NCBI GenBank assembly: GCA_945883505.1
Contig: CAMCXL010000010.1
Location: 1 to 50,417 of the forward strand
Source: Rhodoluna limnophila
Lineage (GTDB): Bacteria > Actinomycetota > Actinomycetes > Actinomycetales > Microbacteriaceae
Length of the DNA: 50,417 bases
Reading direction: 5' to 3'
Shown here: positions 23,880 through 33,662 of the stretch, in pieces
How positions within the stretch are numbered: the stretch's first letter is position 1
How the letters are laid out: each line of letters begins with the position of its first letter
Translations under genes and position numbers: made by a program
The notes under the pieces: model-generated
Databases searched by the model: none
Told to the model about the DNA's origin: nothing
What the model saw: only the letters and a program-made list of their open reading frames with translations

Positions 23880-25571
23880 ATGACTAACCACATGAAACCC
23901 CGCTCTCACGCCGTTACCGACGGAATTGAGAAGGCTCCAGCTCGCGGAATGCTCCGCGCCGTTGGTATGGGCGACGAAGACTGGGTAAAGCCCCAGATCG
24001 GCATTGGTTCGAGCTGGAACGAGCTCACCCCCTGCAATCTTTCGCTTGACCGACTAGCCAAGGCAGCCAAAGTTGGAGTAGCGCGCGCTGGCGGTTTCCC
24101 AATGCAGTTTGGAACCATCTCGATGTCGGATGGCATATCGATGGGCCACGAGGGTATGCACTTCTCCCTAGTTTCAAGAGAAGTAATCGCCGACTCCGTC
24201 GAGGTGGTCATGCAGGCCGAGCGCCTAGATGGCAGCGTGCTGCTAGCCGGTTGCGATAAGTCTCTTCCTGGCATGTTGATGGCAGCAGCAAGACTAGATC
24301 TTGCATCAGTGTTTTTATATGCCGGTTCTATTGCCCCGGGCTGGGTCAAGCTAACCGATGGCACCGAAAAGCCTGTGACAATCATTGACGCCTTCGAGGC
24401 AGTTGGTGCCTGCAAGGCAGGAACCATGTCCGAGGAGGACCTCGGAAGAATTGAAAGAGCGGTTTGCCCTGGCGAAGGAGCTTGTGGCGGAATGTATACC
24501 GCTAACACCATGGCTTCAATTGGTGAAGCCATCGGCATGAGCCTTCCAGGCTCAGCCGCTCCACCTTCGGTAGATAGAAGGCGTGACACCTGGGCCGAGC
24601 GAAGTGGCGAGGCGGTTGTGAACCTAATCGATAAGGGCATCACCGCAAGGCAGATCATGACCAAGCCGGCATTTGAAAATGCCATCGCGGTCCTGATGGC
24701 CTTTGGTGGATCAACAAATGCAATTCTTCACCTTCTGGCAATTGCCAGAGAGGCTGATGTTGATCTGAAACTGGATGACTTCAACGCCATCGCAGACAAA
24801 GTCCCACACCTTGGCGACCTAAAGCCATTTGGTCAGTTCGTAATGAACGACGTTGACAAGGTCGGCGGAGTTCCAGTACTGATGAAGGCACTTCTTGACG
24901 CGGGTCTTATGCACGGTGATGTTATGACGGTGACGGGTAAGACCCTGGCTGAAAACCTAGAGGGTATTAACCCACCGGATCCAGATGGCAAGATCATTCG
25001 TGCCATGAACAATCCAATCCACAAAACCGGTGGAATCTCAATCCTTAGAGGATCGATGGCTCCAGAAGGTGCTGTTGTGAAGACCGCCGGCTTTGACCTA
25101 GAGACTTTTGAAGGCCCAGCTAGGGTATTTGACCGCGAGGCAGCTGCCATGGAAGCCCTAACTGAAGGAAAGATCCAAAAGGGCGATGTTGTTGTCATTC
25201 GCTACGAAGGACCCAAGGGAGGCCCTGGAATGCGCGAGATGCTTGCCCTTACGGGAGCAATCAAGGGTGCGGGACTGGGTAAGGATGTTCTACTATTGAC
25301 AGACGGACGATTCTCAGGCGGCACAACCGGCCTTTGCATCGGACACATTGCTCCAGAGGCGACCGAAGGTGGTCCGATTTCTCTGGTTCGCGATGGAGAC
25401 CTTATTCGGGTCGACATCGCAGCTCGTTCGCTGGAACTACTCGTTGATGCGCAAGAGCTGGAAACCCGAAGGAAATCATGGGTTCCACTTCCACCACGCT
25501 ATACAAAAGGTGTGCTCGCTAAATTCACCAAGGTGGTGCGCTCGGCTTCCGAGGGTGCTTACTGCGGCTAA
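23880..25571 (+). CDS. ilvD: Dihydroxy-acid dehydratase
   Basis: The 563-aa enzyme dehydrates dihydroxy acids in valine, isoleucine and leucine synthesis. Cluster-binding and active-site segments are present: LTPCNLS (about residue 46), [11 protein letters not shown] (about 120) and [14 protein letters not shown] (about 193). The C-terminal [16 protein letters not shown] is also conserved. An open frame extends 53 codons upstream to 23721, but those residues match no known IlvD. ATG 23880 gives the normal length. It starts an ilvD-ilvB-ilvN-ilvC run. Confidence 0.95.
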   Translation: MTNHMKPRSHAVTDGIEKAPARGMLRAVGMGDEDWVKPQIGIGSSWNELTPCNLSLDRLAKAAKVGVARAGGFPMQFGTISMSDGISMGHEGMHFSLVSREVIADSVEVVMQAERLDGSVLLAGCDKSLPGMLMAAARLDLASVFLYAGSIAPGWVKLTDGTEKPVTIIDAFEAVGACKAGTMSEEDLGRIERAVCPGEGACGGMYTANTMASIGEAIGMSLPGSAAPPSVDRRRDTWAERSGEAVVNLIDKGITARQIMTKPAFENAIAVLMAFGGSTNAILHLLAIAREADVDLKLDDFNAIADKVPHLGDLKPFGQFVMNDVDKVGGVPVLMKALLDAGLMHGDVMTVTGKTLAENLEGINPPDPDGKIIRAMNNPIHKTGGISILRGSMAPEGAVVKTAGFDLETFEGPARVFDREAAAMEALTEGKIQKGDVVVIRYEGPKGGPGMREMLALTGAIKGAGLGKDVLLLTDGRFSGGTTGLCIGHIAPEATEGGPISLVRDGDLIRVDIAARSLELLVDAQELETRRKSWVPLPPRYTKGVLAKFTKVVRSASEGAYCG

Positions 25572-25627
25572 GGTTGGCAATCACCCAAACCAGCAGTTTT
25601 ATTGACAAAAACGAGGATGAGACTTAA

Positions 25628-27382
25628 ATGCCAAACGAGGTACTAACCGGAGCACAAGCAATCGTGAGATCGCTTGAGCTACTCGGAGTAGACACTATTT
25701 TTGGTCTGCCCGGTGGCGCAATCTTGCCCACCTACGACCCACTGATGGATTCTAAAAAGATCCGTCACATTCTCGTGCGCCACGAACAAGGTGCCGGTCA
25801 CGCCGCCGAAGGCTACGCCTCGGCCTCTGGAAAACTTGGCGTTTGTATTGCTACCTCAGGTCCAGGAGCTACAAACCTTGTGACCGCAATCGCCGATGCC
25901 CACATGGACTCGGTTCCAATGCTCGCGATCACCGGCCAGGTTCCATCCACTCACATTGGAACCGACGCCTTCCAAGAGGCGGACATCGTCGGTATCACGA
26001 TGCCAATTACCAAGCACAGCTTCTTAGTCACCCGCGCCGAGGATATCCCAGGCGTTATCGCTGCCGCTATTCAGATTGCAACTACTGGAAGACCAGGGCC
26101 GGTTTTGGTGGATGTTGCCAAGGACGCTCAGAACCAAAAAGCTGAGTTTATTTGGCCGCCGGTTATTGACCTACCTGGCTATAAGCCAACCACCAAGGCT
26201 CACGGCAAGCAGATTGCTGCTGCAGCTGATTTGATTCTTGCCTCCAAGAAGCCGGTTTTGTATATCGGTGGTGGATCAATCCGCGCCGGAGCACACAAAG
26301 AGCTTCTAAAGATTGCTGAGTTAACCGGTGCCCCAGCGGTCACAACGCTTATGGCAAGAGGAGCACTTCCTGATACTCACCCCCAGAACCTAGGTATGCC
26401 AGGCATGCACGGAACCGTGCCTGCCGTGACCGCTTTACAAAAATCAGACCTTCTTATTACTCTTGGCGCCAGGTTCGATGACCGAGTCACCGGAGACGCC
26501 AAGAGCTTTGCCAAGGGCGCGAAGGTCATCCACATCGACATTGACCCAGCCGAGATCGGCAAGATCCGTCACGCTGATGTGCCAATCGTGGGAGACCTGA
26601 AAGAAGTTCTTCAGGAGCTAAACGCGGAACTAGAGACCAAGACCAAGGGTAAAAAGCCAGATCTTAAAGAGTGGTGGGAGTTTGTAAACGGTCTAAAGAC
26701 CCGCTACCCACTCGGCTACGACTGGCCAGATGATGGCATGCTTTCTCCTCAATACGTCATCGAACGAATCGGTGAGCTCTCTGGCCCTGAGGCAATCTTT
26801 GCAGCAGGGGTAGGTCAGCACCAGATGTGGTCAGCACAGTTTATTAAGTACGAAAGACCTAACTCCTGGCTGAACTCCGGAGGAGCTGGAACCATGGGCT
26901 ACTCGGTTCCTGCTGCAATGGGCGCCAAGGTCGCTCAACCTGAAAGACTTGTTTGGGCAATCGATGGCGATGGCTGTTTCCAGATGACTAACCAGGAGCT
27001 TGCTACCTGCACCATCAACGACATTCCGATCAAGGTTGCCATCATCAACAACTCTTCTTTGGGAATGGTTAGGCAGTGGCAGTCGCTGTTTTACAACGGC
27101 CGCTACTCAAACACCGACCTGCATACCGGTCAAGACTCCATCATGATTCCGGACTTCCTAAAGTTAGCCGATGCCTACGGATGCCTCGGCATTAGGGTCA
27201 CCAAGAAGGAAGAAGTTGACGCAGCCATCAAGCTAGCCATGGAAACCAACGACAAGCCAGTTGTTATCGACTTCGTAGTTGGTAAGGACGCCATGGTTTG
27301 GCCAATGGTTCCAGCCGGTCTATCAAACGACGAGGTGCAGTTCGCTAAAGATGCAGCTCCCGTTTGGGATGGGCAGGAATAA
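25628..27382 (+). CDS. ilvB: Acetolactate synthase, large subunit
   Basis: The 584-aa thiamine-diphosphate enzyme makes acetolactate or acetohydroxybutyrate. The N-terminal [10 protein letters not shown] and catalytic-Glu region [13 protein letters not shown] (about residue 55) are typical. The ThDP motif runs from [12 protein letters not shown] to IINNSSLG (about residues 449-480). The RBS is in GAGGATGAG about 8 nt before the ATG. It is followed after 3 bp by its regulatory subunit. Confidence 0.96.
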   Translation: MPNEVLTGAQAIVRSLELLGVDTIFGLPGGAILPTYDPLMDSKKIRHILVRHEQGAGHAAEGYASASGKLGVCIATSGPGATNLVTAIADAHMDSVPMLAITGQVPSTHIGTDAFQEADIVGITMPITKHSFLVTRAEDIPGVIAAAIQIATTGRPGPVLVDVAKDAQNQKAEFIWPPVIDLPGYKPTTKAHGKQIAAAADLILASKKPVLYIGGGSIRAGAHKELLKIAELTGAPAVTTLMARGALPDTHPQNLGMPGMHGTVPAVTALQKSDLLITLGARFDDRVTGDAKSFAKGAKVIHIDIDPAEIGKIRHADVPIVGDLKEVLQELNAELETKTKGKKPDLKEWWEFVNGLKTRYPLGYDWPDDGMLSPQYVIERIGELSGPEAIFAAGVGQHQMWSAQFIKYERPNSWLNSGGAGTMGYSVPAAMGAKVAQPERLVWAIDGDGCFQMTNQELATCTINDIPIKVAIINNSSLGMVRQWQSLFYNGRYSNTDLHTGQDSIMIPDFLKLADAYGCLGIRVTKKEEVDAAIKLAMETNDKPVVIDFVVGKDAMVWPMVPAGLSNDEVQFAKDAAPVWDGQE

Positions 27383-27385
27383 AAA

Positions 27386-27892
27386 ATGTCTAGACACGTA
27401 CTTTCCCTCCTGGTTGAAGACAAGCCAGGTCTACTTACCCGCGTAGCGGGTCTGTTTGCCCGTCGCGCCTTCAACATTGAATCTTTGGCTGTAGGGGTTT
27501 CCGAGATCGATGGGCTATCAAGAATTACCGTTGTGGTTCAGGTTGAAGGCCTTGCCCTAGAGCAGATCACCAAGCAGCTGAACAAGCTGGTGAATGTCAT
27601 CAAGATCGTTGAATTAGAGCCAGACTTAGCTGTTCAGCGTGATCACTTCCTAATAAAAGTAAAGACCGATGCCGCTACCCGTTCACAGGTGCTTGAGGCA
27701 GTGGATTTGTTTAGGGCCAAGGTTATCGACGTGGTTGCTGATGCGCTGATTATTGAGATCACCGGCGATGCATCTAAGTGCCAGGCCTTTGTCAAGGTCC
27801 TTGAGCCATTTGGCATCAAGGAGCTTGTTCAGTCCGGTGTTTTGGCCATGGGTCGAGGATCTAAGTCGATAAGTGAGAAGATTTCCAAGTAA
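27386..27892 (+). CDS. ilvN: Acetolactate synthase, small regulatory subunit
   Basis: The 168-aa protein begins with an ACT domain (LSLLVEDKPGLLTRVAGLFARR, residues about 5-26) and has the second ferredoxin-like domain typical of IlvN/IlvH (about residues 85-160). It activates the large subunit and usually gives valine feedback control. Start lies 3 bp after ilvB. The name ilvH is equally used. Confidence 0.95.
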   Translation: MSRHVLSLLVEDKPGLLTRVAGLFARRAFNIESLAVGVSEIDGLSRITVVVQVEGLALEQITKQLNKLVNVIKIVELEPDLAVQRDHFLIKVKTDAATRSQVLEAVDLFRAKVIDVVADALIIEITGDASKCQAFVKVLEPFGIKELVQSGVLAMGRGSKSISEKISK

Positions 27893-27987
27893 CAATCACA
27901 AGTAACAATCAACAGTAAAGATTTGCAAGAGGTTAGAAAGTAAACAAAAAGTGTGACCCTCGGGTGTCGTTGGTCAGAACCGAATAA

Positions 27988-29031
<1,044 letters not shown>

Positions 29032-29076
29032 GTAGTCAAACCCCAAGCTGATATCAATCGGCACAAGACTAAAAGT

Positions 29077-29105
29077 AAAAACCCCGCCCATTGGGCGGGG
29101 TTTTT
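29077..29105 (+). terminator. Strong intrinsic terminator after ilvC
   Basis: A GC-rich perfect stem (CCCCGCCCA / TGGGCGGGG) is flanked by five A and five T. It ends the ilv operon and, by symmetry, could also work for the convergent LRR gene. Confidence 0.9.
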
Positions 29106-29145
29106 GCTTTGTTTGGTTGGGATGAGCTGTGAATATTCTTTACAT

Positions 29146-30054
29146 TCAAGAGGAGTTGGGTTTGGAGCCAAGAATTTGAGTGTCGGGGCTTTCCCCGAGC
29201 CTCAAGACCTTTGTCTTTAGAGACACATTCTTTTTCTTCACACCCCGCAAAACCAAATACTTCTTTATTGATCTAGCCTTAGCTAAGGCCAGAGCTTTAG
29301 CTTGGCGTTTTGTAACCCCTGGGGAAAGTGCAGCACCGGCAACAACCTCAAAGCTTCCCCCTGCACCAACTTCAGCGATGAGCGTCCGAAGCTCCTTTTT
29401 CTGTTGCTTGGCTAAGACGGGAGTATCGAGGGAGAAGGATTTGGTGATGACCGGAGCCTTCGCAGCAATCGGGGGAAGGGGTGCGGGCGAATAGCTCACC
29501 GGGGCTGGATCAGGTGCCGGAGCGATGATTGTTCCACCGGTTGCAATCAACAAACCCTTCCAGGTGTCACCAACGGAACCAAAGCCTGTGGCGCCATCTT
29601 CGAGGAAGAGCTTGGCGTTGGCGCCGATTCTGGTGAAAGCATCTTCTGAGACCGCGCTTGGCGCGGTCATTCCTCGGAAGGTGACGCTTGTTAGAGCAGA
29701 GCTATCCGCAAAGGCTTGAGCGCCAATGGTTGTAACCCCGGCTGGGATTGTGATCGAAGTGATACCGGTTCCAGCAAATGCCTGGGATCGAATCCCAGTC
29801 AGCGAAGAGCCGGATTCGAATGTGACCCTCCCAAGAAATTCAGCAAACTCAAAGGCACTTGGTCCAATGATTGTCACTGCCGCTGGGATTACAGCTTCCC
29901 CCTCACAATTCAACGTGCTGTTGATGGAAGTTCCTGTAACAGTGAAGCTTCCCCCGCCCGAACAGGCGGTAGGAGCTGCGTGAGCCGGGGGTGAAGCCAC
30001 CCCGAGGAAAAGCAATAAAGCTGAAGATAAAGCAACTAAATAGGTATGTTTCAA
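29146..30054 (-). CDS. Secreted BspA-type LRR protein with OmpA-like C terminus
   Basis: The 302-aa product begins with a Sec signal peptide (cleavage near AHAAPT, residue 27). Residues about 50-145 hold BspA-type (LRR_5) repeats, seen as spaced I..SAF, I.SQAF, TSITIP, TTIGAQAF and LTSVTF units. A proline/alanine linker (about 175-200) leads to a Lys-rich C-terminal domain. The segment ALALAKARSIKKYL near residue 260 resembles the OmpA/MotB peptidoglycan-associating fold. Together this suggests a surface protein held near the cell wall. No sortase signal or lipobox is seen. RBS is AGGAGGATC, well placed. Binding partner unknown. Confidence 0.78.
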   Translation of the reverse strand: MKHTYLVALSSALLLFLGVASPPAHAAPTACSGGGSFTVTGTSINSTLNCEGEAVIPAAVTIIGPSAFEFAEFLGRVTFESGSSLTGIRSQAFAGTGITSITIPAGVTTIGAQAFADSSALTSVTFRGMTAPSAVSEDAFTRIGANAKLFLEDGATGFGSVGDTWKGLLIATGGTIIAPAPDPAPVSYSPAPLPPIAAKAPVITKSFSLDTPVLAKQQKKELRTLIAEVGAGGSFEVVAGAALSPGVTKRQAKALALAKARSIKKYLVLRGVKKKNVSLKTKVLRLGESPDTQILGSKPNSS

Positions 30055-30226
30055 AAGATCCTCCTCTACTAGCCATTTAGCTATCGAGAGGAAGGACCCT
30101 TCTAAGCGGAACCCCAGACGATTAGGTAAAAAGCTAGCAAAGGAGCAAACATTCGTAAAGAGGAACTTTTCTTACCCGTAAACCCCCAAATGAGCTCCTT
30201 CCGGAGGCTTTAGCTGTGGTTGACTC

Positions 30227-31018
30227 ATGGGTATGGCCAAGTATTTACCAGCCCGAATCCTTGCTTTAGCAAGCTTTGCCTTCGTGCTGGTGATGAACGC
30301 TGTGGCAACAGCCCTTCCCTTGAGTGGGCTATCGGTAGGCCAAGTATCAGATAAATACACCACTTTATTTGCACCCATTGATTTCACCTTCGGGATCTGG
30401 GGCCTTATCTACCTAGGCCTTACTGTCTATACCTTCACCCAGTTATTTCAAGACACCGAGACAATCCAAAAGATCACCCCCTGGTTCATTGCCGCCAACA
30501 TCTTCAACGGCTCCTGGATCATTGCCTGGCGCCTAGAGATCCTCTGGCTATCATCATTGATCCTGATAGGGCTCTTACTCTGCCTATTCATGATCAACCA
30601 AGTAACAACCAAAAAGCGCAGCACCATCGAAGAAACAATCTCCGTCAGGCTCCCATTCGCTATCTACTTCGGCTGGGTAACGGTAGCAACCATTGCCAAC
30701 ATCAGCTCATTTTTTGTCCAACTCGGATACCAAGAAGGCTTTCTTGGCCTATCGGCTGAAAGCTGGACAGTAGCGATACTGATTGTTGCAACCCTAATTG
30801 GAACGGCAACAGCGCTTTTGAACTCTTCCCCTGCTTACTCACTTGTACTGGTGTGGGCCTTTTATGGAATCTACTCAAGACACACCTCAGCATTTGAATG
30901 GAACTTCCAATACCCAAGCATCATCCTTGGAACCCAAGTGTTGATGGCTGTGTTGGTGTTGGTGAGTGTGGGGGCGGGGGTTAGGTGGTTGAGAGCTAAG
31001 GTGACGCAGGCTTACTAG
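30227..31018 (+). CDS. TspO/MBR-like tryptophan-rich membrane protein
   Basis: The 263-aa protein has about eight hydrophobic segments. It carries the signature FTFGIWGLIYLGL (about residues 50-62), NGSWIIAW and YFGWVTVATIANIS, as in the larger tryptophan-rich proteins related to TspO. TspO proteins bind porphyrins and affect tetrapyrrole handling and stress in bacteria; whether the larger relatives do so is not known. A second ATG 6 nt downstream may be the true start. It stands alone, divergent from the LRR gene. Confidence 0.72.
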   Translation: MGMAKYLPARILALASFAFVLVMNAVATALPLSGLSVGQVSDKYTTLFAPIDFTFGIWGLIYLGLTVYTFTQLFQDTETIQKITPWFIAANIFNGSWIIAWRLEILWLSSLILIGLLLCLFMINQVTTKKRSTIEETISVRLPFAIYFGWVTVATIANISSFFVQLGYQEGFLGLSAESWTVAILIVATLIGTATALLNSSPAYSLVLVWAFYGIYSRHTSAFEWNFQYPSIILGTQVLMAVLVLVSVGAGVRWLRAKVTQAY

Positions 31019-31208
31019 GCAGGGGAGCCGGGGTTCTGGCTGGGATTGGCTGGTTTGACGCCAACGTATAGAACAACGTCAGACATTGCCCATTCGCAGC
31101 ATCAACTGTGATATTGAGGCCAAAAACAGGTGGATGATTCAACTCCGATGCAACCAGCCATTGATGTCTGCAGGCCAGAATAGACTTTAGAAGAGTTCTT
31201 TCTTAAAA

Positions 31209-33659
31209 GTGGGGAAAATGGCTAAGTCAGACAAAGAAGTTCCTGTTGAGGGCTATGAGCATCTTGACGCCAAGCGAACAAATAATCCGCCTGCCGGCCT
31301 TGCTCACCTGGATCGAGATGAAACTCCCTCAATGGAATACTCGTATGACCCAAATCTTGATCCGCAAATGGTTTGGACAGGTAAGGCCGAGCGCGACACT
31401 TTTGAAATTCCAGCTCCCTCGGTGCACGTGCACGAAGAGCTGTCGGCAAAGAAAATTCTTGCTTCCGTTCGCAAGAATCGAATCGACAACTTTCTTTTTA
31501 GTTTTGAGGAGTTAGACCCATCTAAAAGTGTTGAATTCTATGAACATGATATGAGCTGGGCGAATAGATTGATTCTTGGCGACAGCCTAATTGTGATGAA
31601 CAGTTTGCTCGCCAGGGAACGTATGGCCGGCAAGGTTCAGGCCGTCTACATGGACCCCCCTTACGGCGTGAAATACAACTCCAACTTTCAGCCACGTATT
31701 GGTGATACCAATGTTAAGGATCGCAGTGACGAAGACTTGACGCGAGAGCCCGAAATGATTCAGGCTTACCGTGACACCTGGGAATTAGGTGTGCATTCCT
31801 ATTTGACACATATGCGAGACCGGCTCACTGTAGCTCGAGAGTTGATGGCCGAATCCGGCTCTATATTCGTTCAGATCAGTGAGGAGAATGTTCACAGGCT
31901 CAGATTGCTTTTAGATGAGGTATTCGGTGCAGAAAATTTCATCTCAATGATTTCTTACGTAACGACAAGTGGTTTTGCTCAGGCCAAAGGGCTCGGCCGC
32001 AATGGAGATTACATTCTTTGGTTTGCGAAGAATCAAGCCAAAATGAAGGTCAACAGTTTGTGGTCCAAGAATGTTGATAAGACGGCCTACACTCAAATTG
32101 AACTCGCTGATGGAACTCGCAGGACGCTTAATAAGGATGAAAAGACCGGAGTGAGTTCGCTCCCAGAGGGTGCGCGCGTCTTCACTCTGAGCGATATGAC
32201 ATCACAGGGCTCTGCATCTAAGCCGCAGCCTTTTGAATTTCAAGGCAGAACCTTTACGCCGAGCAACAATGCCCACTGGAAAGCCAACTATCCGGCTGGT
32301 ATGCAGAAGTTGGTGGATGCTAATCGCGTCGTAGCGATGGCCAATTCCATTAGGTACGTCCGTTACGGTGATGACTTCGGATACCAGTCGCTGACAAATT
32401 TATGGACCGACACTGGCATTAGTGGATTTGCGATGTCAAAAAAATATGTGGTTCAAACAAACACTAAAGTAATCGAGCGTTGCCTACAGCTAGTGACGGA
32501 CCCCGGGGACCTAGTCCTCGATCCTACTTGTGGTTCGGGGACTACTGCCTATGTTGCCGAACAATGGGGCCGAAGGTGGATAACGATAGACACATCCAGA
32601 GTATCGACCTCAATTGCCCGCGAGCGTCTCCTAACAGCAGTTTTCCCTTCATATGAATTAGTCGATGAAGCCCGCGGCATTGACGCGGGGTTAAAGTACA
32701 AAACCGTTCATAGAGTAACGCTCGGGTCGATTGCGAATAGTGAGCCTCCAGAAGAGGTTGTTTTGATTGATCATCCAGTCACAAATTCAAAGAAAACACG
32801 TGTTTCAGGACCTTTTACGTTTGAAGCGCTGTCTCGTTACGCACTAAATCCGTTTTACGAAAACCATGTCCAGGTCGGACCCAAGCATTACAATTCTGAT
32901 CACGTTGAGCAGCTTCTAGCCGCACTAAAGACTATGGGCATACCCCGAGTAGGATCTAAGCCGTTTCCGATTAAGGAGCTTGAACTCATTGAAGGTATCG
33001 GAAGCCTTCAAGCTCAAGGAATTACAGATCTTGACGGTAAATTGACTAAGTTTGCCGTGTCAATAGGGCCAAAGTTCGGGCCAATCACAATAGCCCAGGT
33101 TCAAGAAGCACTAACTTCCTCAATCGGATATGGACTCGTCGTGTTTACTGGATTCGCGGTTTCTCCTGACGCAGCGGAAAAGCTTGCCGTTGGCAAGATT
33201 GGAAATTCTCCCGTCTCGCTCCTTCTAGCGAATCCAGACTTGCTCCTGGGGGACCTATTGAAAAATACCAAGGCGTCACAAACCTTTAAGTTGTACTCTT
33301 CCCCAGATATCAGGTTAGACAAAGAAGGTGAAATGCTCCTAGTCACAATAAACGGAGTAGACACCTTCGATGCAGCAACAGGCGACTTGGTCGCACTTGG
33401 AAAAGATGGGATCAAGGCCTGGCTACTGGATACGGACTATGATTCACAAGTTTTTAGGGCAGACCAGGCATTCTTCCCTGACTCAGATGGCTGGGCCCAG
33501 CTTCGCAAGGCTTTGAGAAGCTCTGTAGATTCTGAGGTACTTGATCAATTAAATGGCTGGACGTCAATGCCATTCAAAAGGGGTGAAAGCGGCAAAATCG
33601 CTGTCAGAGTTGTGACGCAAGACGGAAACTCATCTGAGGTAATCGTAAGTGTGGAGTAA
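31209..33659 (+). CDS. mod: Type III restriction-modification DNA methyltransferase (Mod)
   Basis: The 816-aa protein has the motif order of beta-class amino-methyltransferases. The catalytic DPPY (about residue 148, in VYMDPPYGVKYN) precedes the SAM-binding DPTCGSGTTAYVA (about residues 437-449). This class makes N6-methyladenine or N4-methylcytosine; type III Mod proteins also provide DNA recognition, likely from the unmatched central and C-terminal parts. It is longer than many Mod subunits. GTG 31209 or ATG 31218 may be the start. TAGACT at 31181-31186 is a possible -10. The restriction subunit begins 3 bp after its stop. Base use is more A/T-rich than the neighbours, which suggests acquisition. 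Confidence 0.88.
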   Translation: MGKMAKSDKEVPVEGYEHLDAKRTNNPPAGLAHLDRDETPSMEYSYDPNLDPQMVWTGKAERDTFEIPAPSVHVHEELSAKKILASVRKNRIDNFLFSFEELDPSKSVEFYEHDMSWANRLILGDSLIVMNSLLARERMAGKVQAVYMDPPYGVKYNSNFQPRIGDTNVKDRSDEDLTREPEMIQAYRDTWELGVHSYLTHMRDRLTVARELMAESGSIFVQISEENVHRLRLLLDEVFGAENFISMISYVTTSGFAQAKGLGRNGDYILWFAKNQAKMKVNSLWSKNVDKTAYTQIELADGTRRTLNKDEKTGVSSLPEGARVFTLSDMTSQGSASKPQPFEFQGRTFTPSNNAHWKANYPAGMQKLVDANRVVAMANSIRYVRYGDDFGYQSLTNLWTDTGISGFAMSKKYVVQTNTKVIERCLQLVTDPGDLVLDPTCGSGTTAYVAEQWGRRWITIDTSRVSTSIARERLLTAVFPSYELVDEARGIDAGLKYKTVHRVTLGSIANSEPPEEVVLIDHPVTNSKKTRVSGPFTFEALSRYALNPFYENHVQVGPKHYNSDHVEQLLAALKTMGIPRVGSKPFPIKELELIEGIGSLQAQGITDLDGKLTKFAVSIGPKFGPITIAQVQEALTSSIGYGLVVFTGFAVSPDAAEKLAVGKIGNSPVSLLLANPDLLLGDLLKNTKASQTFKLYSSPDIRLDKEGEMLLVTINGVDTFDAATGDLVALGKDGIKAWLLDTDYDSQVFRADQAFFPDSDGWAQLRKALRSSVDSEVLDQLNGWTSMPFKRGESGKIAVRVVTQDGNSSEVIVSVE

Positions 33660-33662
33660 AAA

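Noticed and set aside
23906-24685. Long open frame of 259 codons on the minus strand
   Set aside because: It lies fully inside ilvD on the other strand, has Ser/Pro/Ala-rich composition and no family resemblance; it is a shadow of the coding strand.
31019-31208. Possible small gene or repeat left of the restriction-modification pair
   Set aside because: I found no frame with an RBS and no repeat matching the right side (36375-36476); nothing can be supported there.
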